A DNA stretch of 64,000 nt from Microcaldota archaeon (GCA_021785805.1 JAJYEJ010000001.1:1-64000); one strand, 5' to 3'. Positions 45,882 to 55,513 are shown, numbered from the stretch's first letter. Numbers and translations are program-made. The notes: a model not told the origin generated them from the sequence alone.

Positions 45882-46604
45882 ATGACTTTCAAAGATGGAG
45901 ACTTTCTAGAAGTAGAATACAGCGTATGGGATGCGACAGACAACTCTCTGGTCGCGACTACAGACGAGAAAAAGGCGAAGGAGGGAAACATATACAACGA
46001 GAAAGCGCGTTATGGACCCTCGCTTATGGTACTTGGCGCCCCAGGCATAGTGAAGGGGCTTGACAAGGAGCTCAGAGCCATGAACGAGAGCGACACCAGG
46101 AAGTTCACGCTCAAGCCCGCAGAGGCGTTCGGAGATAGGTCTGAAGACCTGATAAGGGTAATGCCATTATCTGATTTCAAGGCAAGGGACATGAACCCGT
46201 ATCCGGGCATGCGCGTAACGCTCGACGACGTCACGGCAACGGTGAAGAGCGTAAACTCAGGGAGGGTAGTGGTCGACGCAAACCATCCGCTCGCAGGGAG
46301 GGATGTCATATACGAGGTAAGGATAGTGAAGTGCCTGAGGACGGACAAGGAGAAGATAGAAGGGCTTGCAAGCGATTATGGGGCCGCAACCACAGCCGTG
46401 AAAGTGGACAATAAGTCAGTTGAGCTTACTTATGACGGAAAGGTGAAGAAGGATGCCGATTACTTCATAAATAAGACAAGCCTTGTCGCAGCGGTCTTCA
46501 GCTACATGAAGAACTTCGAGAAGGTGGAGGTAAAGGAGGAGTATTCAAGGACTGAGATCGAGAAGCAGGAAGAGGAACATGACCATGGCGATGATCGGGT
46601 ATAA
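45882..46604 (+). CDS. FKBP-type peptidyl-prolyl isomerase
   Basis: 240 residues. The FKBP core is MTFKDGDFLEVEYSVWD ... GAPGIVKGLDKELRAM ... KFTLKPAEAFGDR, with the SlyD-like inserted flap (~85-140) and NHPLAGRDVIYEVRIV. It is a folding helper and chaperone. A ~100-residue extra C-terminal domain ends in an acidic, His-containing tail. TATA-like boxes at 45814 and 45831 precede it. Confidence 0.93.
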   Translation: MTFKDGDFLEVEYSVWDATDNSLVATTDEKKAKEGNIYNEKARYGPSLMVLGAPGIVKGLDKELRAMNESDTRKFTLKPAEAFGDRSEDLIRVMPLSDFKARDMNPYPGMRVTLDDVTATVKSVNSGRVVVDANHPLAGRDVIYEVRIVKCLRTDKEKIEGLASDYGAATTAVKVDNKSVELTYDGKVKKDADYFINKTSLVAAVFSYMKNFEKVEVKEEYSRTEIEKQEEEHDHGDDRV

Positions 46605-46606
46605 TC

Positions 46607-46981
46607 ATGGACAATGAAAACAGCGGCAAGCTCATGGTGGTCACAACCAACTACGTCCCCGGATACAGGATAACGAAGGTAATCGGTGCAACGTTCGGCG
46701 TAGTAGTCAGGAGCAGAGGAATCGGGGGCAATATCCTCGCAAGCTTAAAGTCGATAGTCGGCGGAGAGATAGGGGCTTACACAAAGATGCTGTCCGATGC
46801 GAGGGAGCATGCGATGCAGAGGCTTGAGGAAAATGCGAAGGCGCAGGGAGCTAACGCTGTAGTCAGCATGAGCTTCGACTCTTCGGAAATCGCACAGGCG
46901 ATGAATGAGATAGTGGCTTATGGCACAGCCGTCGTGGTTGAGGAGGATCCGAAAGCTGCAGACGCTGTTTCGCTTCGCTGA
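46607..46981 (+). CDS. UPF0145 (YbjQ-like) protein
   Basis: 124 residues: VTTNYVPGYRITKVIGATFGVVVRSRG and ARGANAVVSM-type AQGANAVVSMSFD place it in the YbjQ/DUF74 family of pentameric proteins of unknown role. It starts 2 bp after the FKBP stop. Confidence 0.9.
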   Translation: MDNENSGKLMVVTTNYVPGYRITKVIGATFGVVVRSRGIGGNILASLKSIVGGEIGAYTKMLSDAREHAMQRLEENAKAQGANAVVSMSFDSSEIAQAMNEIVAYGTAVVVEEDPKAADAVSLR

Positions 46982-46991
46982 GTTCTCTTGA

Positions 46992-48107
46992 TTAGGAGTT
47001 TGCTTTCTTTCTCAGGAAGAATCTCTTTATTATCAAGGATGGGCTGTCCATATCCCCGTATTTTCCCAGAAAACGCTCTGCACCCATCATCTTCGAGAGC
47101 CTGACCATCCACTCCATCTCCCTCTCGCCCAAGTATGAGTAATATGAATGTACAAGCCTGTGCAGGCCGAGATCGAGGCCATACCTCTTCCTCCACAGCT
47201 TCTCATACACCTCCAGGGACTTGTCCTGTGTCATATGTTCACGGATGACCCTGGCTGCGATATGCGCGCATGCTATCCCGAATATTATGCCTCCGCCTGT
47301 TGTGGCTTTGACCTGACCGGCCGCATCACCCACGAGCATCACGTTCCCTTTCACTGTAACTGCCCTCTGGCTCACTGGAATCATGCTTGCGTATCCTGCG
47401 GTCTTCCTAGCGTTTCCTATTATCGGAGAGAGCATGTCCGAAGCGATGAACTGCTCGAACGCCTTGGTGCTCGTCTTCTTGGCTCTCCCGCTTACCCCTA
47501 TGCCTACCTCTACCTTGGTGCCTGAATAAGGCACGTACCACCCGAAGAACCTGTTGGCAATCTTGTTCGAGAAATATAGTCCGACCATGTGTGTGTCTTC
47601 CACTGCGGCTCCCGAGTACTCGGCTTTGTAGGTCAGGATGTGCTCTTTTATCGGAGGGAATCCTATTGCGCTCGCCACGGTAGACACCGCCCCATCCGCA
47701 CCTATGACGACACTGTTCTCATCGGAGCTGAACCTTCTGACGGTCTCCCTGTCGACGCGCCTGCCCAGCTCGATCTCGGCTCCGGCCGCTCTCGCCTCCT
47801 CCGCACAGATATCGGCGAGCTTTCCCCTGTCCAGGACGTATGCCTTGGTCGCAGGGGACTTTATGCGCATAGACTCCTTCCCGGCACGCAGCGTTGCTCC
47901 GTCAAGGGTGTTTACAATGGCGCCGTGGTAGTTTATGCCGGTCCTTGAAAGCCCGTCTTTTGAGAATATGCCTGACGCCTTCGCGGTGTTGTCCGAAACC
48001 TTCTTTTTCGAATCGTATACGACCGTGTCTACCCCATGCTTGGCTAACACCTTCGCAAGCGAAAGGCCGATAACTCCCGCACCTATTATGATGGCTTTCT
48101 TCTGCAT
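46992..48107 (-). CDS. Geranylgeranyl reductase-family flavoprotein
   Basis: 371 residues. The FAD-binding GxGxxG is in AIIIGAGVIGLSLAKVL, with VIGADGAVSTVA and LVGDAAGQVKATTGGGIIFG. Such enzymes saturate archaeal isoprenoid lipid chains. ATG 48107 gives the clean N-terminus; ATG 48122 is possible, but 48182 lies upstream of the predicted start site at ~48143 and is rejected. Confidence 0.88.
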   Translation of the reverse strand: MQKKAIIIGAGVIGLSLAKVLAKHGVDTVVYDSKKKVSDNTAKASGIFSKDGLSRTGINYHGAIVNTLDGATLRAGKESMRIKSPATKAYVLDRGKLADICAEEARAAGAEIELGRRVDRETVRRFSSDENSVVIGADGAVSTVASAIGFPPIKEHILTYKAEYSGAAVEDTHMVGLYFSNKIANRFFGWYVPYSGTKVEVGIGVSGRAKKTSTKAFEQFIASDMLSPIIGNARKTAGYASMIPVSQRAVTVKGNVMLVGDAAGQVKATTGGGIIFGIACAHIAARVIREHMTQDKSLEVYEKLWRKRYGLDLGLHRLVHSYYSYLGEREMEWMVRLSKMMGAERFLGKYGDMDSPSLIIKRFFLRKKANS

Positions 48108-48165
48108 ATCATCCACGAACATGCCATTTGGGCCAATCCCGAGACGGGTGCCCCATGTATTTTGA

Positions 48166-48173
48166 TTTATAAA
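48166..48173. promoter_or_regulatory. Shared symmetric TATA box for divergent genes
   Basis: TTTATAAA reads the same on both strands. It predicts minus-strand starts at ~48143 (reductase) and plus-strand starts at ~48196 (half-TBP). A second A/T box, TTTAAATA, follows at 48183-48190. Confidence 0.5.
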
Positions 48174-48197
48174 CCTTTCCATTTAAATATTAAGTGT

Positions 48198-48605
48198 TTG
48201 GTCGGTGATAAGACGAGTGCGAAAAATGGAAATCCAGCAAAAACCCCGAAATCTTCGAAATCCCCAAAACCTTCGAACACGGCGTGGGACGGCGGCGATA
48301 TACCTGTTCCATCAATAAAGATACAAAATATAGTCGTAAGCGCAGATTTGCATGCGGTTATAGACCTATATGCGCTTTCTAAGGAGGTCAAGGCTGTCGA
48401 TTATGAGCCAGAGCAGTTCCCGGGAGCGATATTCAAGATCGCCGAACCAAAAGCGGTAATCATACTTTTCAAGAACGGAAAGATGATCTGCACAGGAACA
48501 AACACCGAGGCGAATATCAGACGTGTCCTCGACTATGCTGCAAAGGTAATCTCGAAGTACGTGATAGAGGTCACACCAGTACAGGCTTCGCCGCCGAAGA
48601 AGTAA
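48198..48605 (+). CDS. Single-repeat TBP-like protein
   Basis: About 135 residues. Residues ~40-125 match one repeat of the TATA-binding protein: IQNIVVSADLHAVIDL, VDYEPEQFPGAIFKI, KAVIILFKNGKMICTG, then a long helix. TBP normally has two such repeats; here the C-terminus ends after one (VTPVQASPPKK). Both phenylalanines that kink DNA in one TBP half are kept (QFPG and ILFKNGK). The N-terminal ~38 residues are a Lys/Ser/Pro tail. No ATG is available; TTG 48198 fits a leaderless start from the box at 48166. It could act as a dimer. Confidence 0.75.
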   Translation: MVGDKTSAKNGNPAKTPKSSKSPKPSNTAWDGGDIPVPSIKIQNIVVSADLHAVIDLYALSKEVKAVDYEPEQFPGAIFKIAEPKAVIILFKNGKMICTGTNTEANIRRVLDYAAKVISKYVIEVTPVQASPPKK

Positions 48606-48609
48606 TCGC

Positions 48610-49761
48610 TTATTTCTCGTATTCTTCCCTTATCTTTACAGTCTTAGCCAGCTTCTTGTCGAATACCCTGAAGAAGTTCGCCCATGAGTATTTTTTCCTT
48701 ACGGTGGCTATCCCCTTCTTTCCCATCTCCTTCGCGATTGATGGGTGCTCGGCGACATACTGCATCTTCTCGGCCATCTCCTCCTCGCTGTTTACCAGAA
48801 ATCCTGTCTCTCCGTTATCGACCGTCTCCTTCGGCCCTCCCTCATTGACCGCTATTATAGGCTTCCTGCTGGACATCGCTTCCATAGGTATTAGCCCATA
48901 ATCCTCGTTGATTGGGGTATACAGTATCGCAGTGGCCCTTGCCATCAGGTCCCTGTACCTGTCCTCTTCATAGTCGGTTATTATCTGCACGTCTCCGGTC
49001 TTCTTCGCGGCGTCGACCACCTTGAGGTAGTAGTTGTAGTAGAACCTGTCTTTTGAAAGTGCGCCCCCCAGCACCAGTTTGTATCCTTTCTTTTTCTTCT
49101 TGAACCTCTTGAACGCCTCTATAGCGTAGAGCTGCCTCTTGTTCGGGGAGAATCTTGACGGATAGAAGAAGTACTTGTCATTTCCATCGTTCCTGTATGT
49201 CTCGTATTCGATGCCCCCGTTTAGGACCTCAGCATCTTCCCTTCCGAAGTACTTCACAATCCTTGACCTGGTGTTTTCGCTGTTCGCGAGTATGACCTCG
49301 GCCTTCTTCGCCATCCTTTGGTCTATGAACCTCACTGCACCGGCACCAGCTATGTAGACCGGCTTCTGATAGCCCTTCTTCAATGAGAGCCGGTACCGGT
49401 ACATGTCCCATACCTCCCTCAATGGAGTGTGGCAGTACCAGAGCACTCCAGGGTTCTTGTTCCTTATCCAATGGCTTGGGGCTATATGCGCATTTATCAC
49501 ATCGTAGTCCTCCGTGATCTTGAACCCGTAGAATGAAAGCCCGTAGTTCAGCCCCTGAGCCGCCCTCCCATAAGGCAGGAGCCGGAACGCCTTGTTCTTC
49601 CCTATCACTTCCACATCAAGGTCCTTGAATTCGGGGAATGTGCCTTCTGCGTCGTATTCCGCGGTGTATATCGGAGTATCGTAATGCTGGGCGATCTTGA
49701 GAAGCACACGCTCAGCCCCTCCTTTCAGGGTAAGGTTCGCCTGAGTCATGACTACCTTCAT
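48610..49761 (-). CDS. Glycosyltransferase, GT4 family
   Basis: 383 residues, GT-B fold. The N-terminal domain begins MKVVMTQANLTLKGGAERV; the C-terminal domain has SRFSPNKRQLYAIEAFKRF and the donor-binding EAMSSRKPIIAVNEGGPKE. It transfers a sugar to a surface glycan, lipid or protein. Its product could decorate the sequon-rich surface proteins here, which is speculative. Confidence 0.92.
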   Translation of the reverse strand: MKVVMTQANLTLKGGAERVLLKIAQHYDTPIYTAEYDAEGTFPEFKDLDVEVIGKNKAFRLLPYGRAAQGLNYGLSFYGFKITEDYDVINAHIAPSHWIRNKNPGVLWYCHTPLREVWDMYRYRLSLKKGYQKPVYIAGAGAVRFIDQRMAKKAEVILANSENTRSRIVKYFGREDAEVLNGGIEYETYRNDGNDKYFFYPSRFSPNKRQLYAIEAFKRFKKKKKGYKLVLGGALSKDRFYYNYYLKVVDAAKKTGDVQIITDYEEDRYRDLMARATAILYTPINEDYGLIPMEAMSSRKPIIAVNEGGPKETVDNGETGFLVNSEEEMAEKMQYVAEHPSIAKEMGKKGIATVRKKYSWANFFRVFDKKLAKTVKIREEYEK

Positions 49762-49791
49762 CGCACCACGGATACTCTTGTTGCGCTATTA

Positions 49792-49799
49792 TTATATAA
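49792..49799 (+). promoter_or_regulatory. TATA box of srp54
   Basis: TTATATAA with predicted start ~49822, 7 nt before ATG 49829. Confidence 0.5.
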
Positions 49800-49828
49800 C
49801 TTTAAGTAACGATAATAGTATCCCGACG

Positions 49829-51157
49829 ATGGGATACTCATTAGGAAGGAAGACTGATGGCATGGACCTGGGAGAGGGGCTAAGGAAGGCCCTGGCAACG
49901 CTCACACGTTCTACGATAATAGATGCGAAGACGATAAGAGAGTTCAACAAGGAACTGCAGAAGACCCTTATCAGCGCTGACGTAGAGGTAGAGTTGGTGC
50001 TGAGATTTACCAGGGTCATAGAAGAGAAAGCGCTTAAGAGCAAACCTCCCGCAGGTCTCGCCCCTACCGACTACATAACGAACATCGTGTACGATGAGCT
50101 CGTAAGGCTGATGGGCCAGAGCTATGTACCGAAGCTGCAGAAAGGAAGGGTCCTCCTTATGGGTCTCTACGGCTCGGGAAAGACCACCACCGCAGCCAAG
50201 CTCGCCAAGTTCTATCAGGATAGAGGCATGAGCGCAGGTGTCATCTGCTGCGACGTCTCCAGGCCGGCTGCGTATGCGCAGCTTGAGACCCTGGCGAAGC
50301 AGGCCAATGTGGGATTCTTCGGGATAGATGGAGAGAGGGATCCCGTCAAGATAGTCAAGAAGGGGCTTGCCGCGCTTAAGGATAAGAATGTTGTGATCTG
50401 CGACACTAGCGGAAGGAGCGCCCTGGATGATGCGCTCATAGAGGAATTGAAGAGGGTAGCGGACGCATTCGAGCCGGAGGAAAGGATTCTCGTGATAAGC
50501 GCAGACATAGGGCAGGTGGCAGGGAGGCAGGCGAAAGCGTTTGACGAAGCGGTGAAGATATCGGGGGTAGTGGTAACGAAGATGGATGGCTCGGGCAGGG
50601 GAGGCGGGGCGTTGAGCGCGACTAACGCGGCAAACGCCAAGGTCATGTTCATAGGGATGGGAGAGAAGCTAGCTAATATAGAGCCATACGATTCTGAGAA
50701 GTTCATAGGCGGGCTGCTTGGCATGCCTGACATAGCGTCCTTGGTGTCCCATGTCCAGAACGCGATAAAGGAGGCCAACATCAAGCCAGAGGAGATGGAG
50801 CTTGACGACCTGAGTTACGACTCATTCTATACGCAGCTCAAGGCGATGGGCAGCATGGGCCCCCTCAAGAACATATTCGGCATGATGGGCATGCCAGACG
50901 CGCCGAAGGAGGTGATGGAGCAGAGCGAGGACAAGCTGAGGAAGTATAAGGTAATCATCGCATCGATGACAAGGGATGAGAGGAAGAACGGAAGGCTCCT
51001 CCATGAGCCTGGGAGGATAGGCAGGATAGCGAAGGGTGCCGGAGTGTCGGAGAGGGATGTCCACGCGTTGGTATCCGATTTCAACAAGATGAAAAAGATG
51101 TTCGACTCGATGAAGAACGACAGGAACTTCAAGAAGAGGTTTGCTAAGTTCATGTGA
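49829..51157 (+). CDS. srp54: Signal recognition particle protein SRP54
   Basis: Binds signal peptides and SRP RNA and delivers ribosomes to the membrane. 442 residues: N domain, then G domain with GLYGSGKTTTAAKLA, DTSGRSALDD and TKMDGSGRGGGAL, then a methionine-rich M domain (MGSMGPLKNIFGMMGM). The start at 49829 follows the TATA box; upstream in-frame codons lie before it. Confidence 0.96.
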   Translation: MGYSLGRKTDGMDLGEGLRKALATLTRSTIIDAKTIREFNKELQKTLISADVEVELVLRFTRVIEEKALKSKPPAGLAPTDYITNIVYDELVRLMGQSYVPKLQKGRVLLMGLYGSGKTTTAAKLAKFYQDRGMSAGVICCDVSRPAAYAQLETLAKQANVGFFGIDGERDPVKIVKKGLAALKDKNVVICDTSGRSALDDALIEELKRVADAFEPEERILVISADIGQVAGRQAKAFDEAVKISGVVVTKMDGSGRGGGALSATNAANAKVMFIGMGEKLANIEPYDSEKFIGGLLGMPDIASLVSHVQNAIKEANIKPEEMELDDLSYDSFYTQLKAMGSMGPLKNIFGMMGMPDAPKEVMEQSEDKLRKYKVIIASMTRDERKNGRLLHEPGRIGRIAKGAGVSERDVHALVSDFNKMKKMFDSMKNDRNFKKRFAKFM

Positions 51158-51175
51158 TTGACAGGGTGGCGCAAC

Positions 51176-52279
51176 ATGGTACAGGACAAGGATACTCTTG
51201 AGAAAAAGATACAGGATCTCGAGGAGGAGTATTCTAAGACGAAGGACAACAAGAAGACCAATTACCACATAGGAAGGATCCGCTTCAAGATCGCACAGGC
51301 GAAACACGACCTGGTGATTGCAAGCAAGAAGATCCACGGGGAGGGCTTCTTCGTCAAGAAGACTGGCGATGCCACAGTGGCTCTGGTCGGCTTCCCTAGC
51401 GCTGGCAAGTCCTCGATTATAAACGTGATAGCCAATACAAGCTCCAAGACCGCGCAGTATGCCTTCACCACCACCAAGATAATTCCCGGAACGATGGTCC
51501 ACAAGGATTCCCACATACAGGTGTTCGACATGCCCGGGTTGATAGAGGATGCGCACCTCGGGAAGGGAGGAGGAAGGATGGTGATAAGCGCCGCTAAGGT
51601 AGCTGACCTGATAGTTTTCGTCATAGACATAAACCAGACACAGCAGTTTGAAAAGCTCATGAAGGAATTGAACTCCCTTGAGATACACATAAACAAGAAG
51701 AGACCTTACATACAGATTAACGAGCAGACCACAGGAGGGATAAGGGTGGAGGTCAACAAGTCAGGCCTTCCGGAAGATGACATAAAGGAGATACTCATGG
51801 GGCTCGGGATGCATAATGTCATAATCTCCATATGGGGATTGGTGGACGAGGATGAATTCATATCGATAGTGTCGGGAAGGGCGATCTACATGAAGGCCAT
51901 AATGGCGCTCAACAAGATAGATATGAGCAAGGACTACCACAAGATAGCGGCAGAGCTTTCGAAGAGGTACAGCATAGAGGTAGTGCCCATAAGCGCCACT
52001 AACAGGACAAACACCGACTACCTCAAGGATAGGATATACGACAACCTCGGGATAATAACCGTTTACCTGAAGCATAAGCTTGAAGAGGAAAGGATGCCTA
52101 TGGTGCTCGGCAAAGGAGCTACGGTCATCGATGCAGCGAAGAAATTCCATGCACATATAGTGGACGAGCTCAACTGTGCGTCGATCACCGGACCAAGCGC
52201 GAAGTTCCCCAATCAGAGAGTTGGGGTGGCTCACGTGCTGAAGGCGGGGGACGTCATCACATTCATAAGAAACAGATGA
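51176..52279 (+). CDS. DRG-type GTPase with TGS domain
   Basis: 367 residues. OBG/DRG family: helical N-terminus, G1 GFPSAGKSS, G3 DMPGLIEDAHLGKGGG, G4 NKID, and a C-terminal TGS domain (ITVYLKHK...). DRG proteins associate with ribosomes. ATG 51176 has AGGGTGG 6 bp upstream and starts 18 bp after srp54, so the two share an mRNA. Confidence 0.94.
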   Translation: MVQDKDTLEKKIQDLEEEYSKTKDNKKTNYHIGRIRFKIAQAKHDLVIASKKIHGEGFFVKKTGDATVALVGFPSAGKSSIINVIANTSSKTAQYAFTTTKIIPGTMVHKDSHIQVFDMPGLIEDAHLGKGGGRMVISAAKVADLIVFVIDINQTQQFEKLMKELNSLEIHINKKRPYIQINEQTTGGIRVEVNKSGLPEDDIKEILMGLGMHNVIISIWGLVDEDEFISIVSGRAIYMKAIMALNKIDMSKDYHKIAAELSKRYSIEVVPISATNRTNTDYLKDRIYDNLGIITVYLKHKLEEERMPMVLGKGATVIDAAKKFHAHIVDELNCASITGPSAKFPNQRVGVAHVLKAGDVITFIRNR

Positions 52280-52314
52280 CCATTTTCCTGGAGTGGCTGC
52301 CCGAGCAACCCGAT

Positions 52315-53511
52315 TCACACGAATAGCCCGGCGAACACCTTTGCATCGTCAACCATGTCCTTTATCCTCAGGAACTCGTTGGGCTGGTGGGCTATATCTT
52401 CACCTGTGAACCACACCACGGAATCGAACCCTTTCCTCCTGAAGAACGCGGCACATGTGCCTCCGCCTATCCCTATAGGGATGGCGTCTATCCCCCTCTG
52501 GGACTTAAGCACACCCTTTAGGAGTACGACCACCTCTGAATTCTCGCTTGTGGGTTTCGTCGCCTCTTCTTTCTGTATCTGCTCGAATTGTATCTGCACT
52601 GGAGAGAACTCCGGGCTCTTCGCTACGGCTTCTATGTCATTCATCACGTCGTCGATCCTGTAGTCCGGAAGTATCCTACAATCTAGATACGACACCTCCT
52701 TCCCGGGCACTATGTTGGTGCTGTCTATGTTCTTCTCGTGCTTGGTCATCTCGAATGTCGACTTCGGGGTGTTGAACATGCCATTAGACTTAGTGTACTT
52801 GCTGTGCAGCAGCTCGTCCACCTTGTTCAGGAACCTTATGGAGTACCTATATGCGTTGACACCCATATCCGGCGTGCTGGCGTGCACCTGTCGCCCATTG
52901 AACGTTATCTTCAGCCAGAGTGAGCTCTTCTCGGCGACCTCTATCGCCTTCCCGTCAGCCGTGCTCGAGTCCGGAACGAAGAACATGTCCTCTTTCCCGA
53001 AGATGTTCTCCCCTAGGAGTTTCTGTATCCCGTACTTGCTGCCCAGCTCTTCATCGGCCACGAATACGAGCCCGAAGTTGTACTTCATGTTTGATCGCGA
53101 CTCCTTGAGCGCCTTCAACGCATACATGCTTGAGACCAATGGCTGCCCGTCGTCGATCGTGCCTCTCCCGTAGATCATACCATCGGTTATCGTCGCCTTG
53201 AACGGGTCGGTCTTCCATAGGCTTAGGTCTCCTTCCGATACCGTGTCCATATGCGAGACCACCCATATTGTGCGATCTTTGTCCCCGAATTTGACTACAA
53301 GGTTTGGCCTTCCCACGCCATGCTCATCCTTGTAATCGTATCTATCGGTCTTGAATCCCCACGACTCCAGGATTGATTGCAGGAAATCTGCCCTTTTCCC
53401 CTCCCCCTCTCCGCCGCTTGCGGGCGATATCGCCTTTATCGCTATCATCTTCGATATGGTGTCTACCATGCCCTGCTCATATGAACCAATAAGCTCGTTT
53501 AGTTCTACCAT
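52315..53511 (-). CDS. M20-family metallopeptidase
   Basis: 398 residues. The two-metal site is laid out as VVSHMDTVSEGD (His-x-Asp), YGRGTIDDGQP (Asp) and VADEELGSKYG (Glu-Glu). The dimerisation domain lies in ~190-310. ArgE/DapE-like enzymes hydrolyse N-acyl or dipeptide bonds; the substrate is not clear. ATG 53511 gives the better N-terminus. Confidence 0.92.
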   Translation of the reverse strand: MVELNELIGSYEQGMVDTISKMIAIKAISPASGGEGEGKRADFLQSILESWGFKTDRYDYKDEHGVGRPNLVVKFGDKDRTIWVVSHMDTVSEGDLSLWKTDPFKATITDGMIYGRGTIDDGQPLVSSMYALKALKESRSNMKYNFGLVFVADEELGSKYGIQKLLGENIFGKEDMFFVPDSSTADGKAIEVAEKSSLWLKITFNGRQVHASTPDMGVNAYRYSIRFLNKVDELLHSKYTKSNGMFNTPKSTFEMTKHEKNIDSTNIVPGKEVSYLDCRILPDYRIDDVMNDIEAVAKSPEFSPVQIQFEQIQKEEATKPTSENSEVVVLLKGVLKSQRGIDAIPIGIGGGTCAAFFRRKGFDSVVWFTGEDIAHQPNEFLRIKDMVDDAKVFAGLFV

Positions 53512-53642
53512 GCTGACACCCACCAGATATGAGTATTCTATCCTAAACGTATAATAAGTTGGTGTGCGACTCCGTCATATTCTTATCCGACAAGCCCGGA
53601 TGCGGACCGTGAATTACAGTGTTCCGGATTTATGGAATAATG

Positions 53643-53650
53643 TTAAATAA
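53643..53650 (+). promoter_or_regulatory. TATA box for the gene at 53687
   Basis: TTAAATAA, predicted start ~53673; GGTGA follows just before ATG 53687. Confidence 0.5.
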
Positions 53651-53686
53651 CCTTGGTGATATTCTTTTCTTGCGACCGGTGATAGC

Positions 53687-54160
53687 ATGTCGATAAAGTA
53701 TTGGGAGTATGAAGATGCACCGATGAAGGACAAGCTGAAGAAGGTAAATGTCAAGGATGTCGCCAGCATATTCTTCGATAACGAGACCGAGGCTTACAGA
53801 TTCTCCGTGCTGCTGCTTGAGGTTAAGAAGAAAGGCGCGCTAAGGCTGAAGGAGGTGCCGAAGATGATACCCATAGCCACTGCAAAGCGTTACCTTGATT
53901 ATGGTGTTGAGATAGGACTGTTGAAACATGAGAACAGCGCATATGCGCTTACCGATAGGTTCTCCAGGCCTTTCAGGAATATTGCCACATACATAAAGGC
54001 GTGGATGGACAGCCAGGCCGAGGAGGAGCTTAACACGCAGTTCATAAGCGCAAAAACCGACAAACAGATAAAGCGCGGGGGCAGGGTAAAGACCGATTCT
54101 GAGGATACGGTTAAGGAGGCAGCCCCAGCCGCAGAGACGGAGGAAGCGATCAACCCATAG
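53687..54160 (+). CDS. Winged-helix-like small protein
   Basis: 157 residues. Central pattern FSVLLLEVKKKGALRLKEVPKM, ATAKRYLDYGVEIGLLKHE and a short wing (NSAYALTDRF) is winged-helix-like, suggesting DNA binding. The last 50 residues are charged and probably disordered. Converges on the gene at 54167, 6 bp apart. Confidence 0.65.
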   Translation: MSIKYWEYEDAPMKDKLKKVNVKDVASIFFDNETEAYRFSVLLLEVKKKGALRLKEVPKMIPIATAKRYLDYGVEIGLLKHENSAYALTDRFSRPFRNIATYIKAWMDSQAEEELNTQFISAKTDKQIKRGGRVKTDSEDTVKEAAPAAETEEAINP

Positions 54161-54166
54161 TGAGGA

Positions 54167-55048
54167 CTACACGAATGTGGAGAGCGGAACGGTCTTTTCC
54201 GGGTCCGGCTTGATACGGCTTACATGGTAGTCGCTGCCTACTGCGAGCTTGCCATCTTCACTTAACACTATGCCTGAATGGCTGAGCAAGTTAGTCTTTT
54301 CCTTGCCCTGCCTTATCCATCCTCGCGCCAGTTCCCCCAGCAGCCTCTTCCCGTGCGATGTAGTGGAGAATAGGAGCTGCGACGTGTCCTTCATCGAAAG
54401 GGACATTATCAGGGAGGATCCGACATCCACGAACATATAGTCCAGAAGCCGCGCCAGGGAGCGCAATGCCTCCTCTTCTCTAATGCCAAAGGTCCGCATG
54501 GCTTCCGTTACCAATGATGCCTGGTGCCTTCCGGAGCCATTCAGCAATATCAGTATGCCTATATCAGTGGCGCCTATGCATTCGCCATCAGGCTCCGCAT
54601 CGACATTCGCCACAGCAGTGGATGCAAACAGGGTGTCCGTTATCTCTGCGATCTGACCTGCAAGGACCTTGCTTATGTTCGCCAGTGCCTTTTCCCTATC
54701 GTCGGTCGCCTTGTCGTTGCGAAGCAGCCAGTCCAGCGCCTTCCTGTTTTTAGCGGTAAGCGTAAATGCGGTGACAGGCACAGGTTCCTGCGCGCCAGAC
54801 GTAGACGGTATGCTTAAGTCCACAGTGCCTACCCTCTCTGCGCTCCTGAGTTCGGTCAACACGCTCTTTGGCAGATCATAACTGGTATCGCTGTCAAGCC
54901 AATCCACCCACAGGTTGGTTAATGCACCCATATAGTGCAGGGTGAGAAGCGCCTTCGCCGCCTGTGGGTCGCGTTTTACTATGCTGTCATCCCTTAGACT
55001 GCCTCTCCTCTTTTTGCCTACGTTGGATATCCCTCTGGTAACCGACAT
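54167..55048 (-). CDS. Hypothetical protein, possibly with winged-helix segments
   Basis: 293 residues, soluble. Repeated helical segments (AAKALLTLHYMGALTNLWVDWL; EAMRTFGIREEEALRSLARLLDY) and SHGKRLLGELARGW near the end suggest helix-turn-helix units, but I cannot assign a family. ATG 55048 has AGAGAGG 7 bp upstream; the upstream GTG 55075 lies at the predicted transcript start. Confidence 0.65.
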   Translation of the reverse strand: MSVTRGISNVGKKRRGSLRDDSIVKRDPQAAKALLTLHYMGALTNLWVDWLDSDTSYDLPKSVLTELRSAERVGTVDLSIPSTSGAQEPVPVTAFTLTAKNRKALDWLLRNDKATDDREKALANISKVLAGQIAEITDTLFASTAVANVDAEPDGECIGATDIGILILLNGSGRHQASLVTEAMRTFGIREEEALRSLARLLDYMFVDVGSSLIMSLSMKDTSQLLFSTTSHGKRLLGELARGWIRQGKEKTNLLSHSGIVLSEDGKLAVGSDYHVSRIKPDPEKTVPLSTFV

Positions 55049-55296
55049 TTGATGCCTCTCTGGATTAAACAGCACAATGCATCAGAAACACCTAATATTT
55101 ATTATTTATGAACGGCGGTCCGCATATGGATGGAGGAGGGGATGCGCAGCGAATGGAAGCAGAGGAGGCTTTCGAGGGTATTTAAAGCTTGCCACGCCGT
55201 TTAAGCAAAACGGCATCTATAATAATCTGCTTCTGAAGCGGAACAACCGCATGCGCCTTTTTATTGCCACATTGTTATAGTCCTATGGTGATACCC

Positions 55297-55473
55297 ATGG
55301 CAAAGAGTTTCGCATGCAAAGACATAGGGATGTCTTGTGGCTTCAAGGCAAGGGCTGAAAGCGAGAAAGAATTAATGATGAAGATAGCAGACCATGCCAA
55401 GAAAGCGCATAAGATGGAGCAGATCGACGACGCGACGATGTCGAAAGTCAAGGCCGCGATAAAGGAGGCCTAG
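55297..55473 (+). CDS. DUF1059-type small protein
   Basis: 58 residues: SFACKDIGMSCGFKARAESEKELMMKIADHAKKAHKM shows the C-x6-C and two histidines typical of this small, probably metal-binding family. ATG 55297 has GGTGATA 5 bp upstream. Confidence 0.85.
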   Translation: MAKSFACKDIGMSCGFKARAESEKELMMKIADHAKKAHKMEQIDDATMSKVKAAIKEA

Positions 55474-55477
55474 CTGA

Positions 55478-55499
55478 TTTTTCTTTCTTTTTCCCTTTT
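55478..55499 (+). terminator. T-rich terminator after the DUF1059 gene
   Basis: Pyrimidine tract with T4-T5 runs, beginning a few bases after the stop, between convergent genes. Confidence 0.5.
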
Positions 55500-55513
55500 A
55501 TCCCATTTTACCA

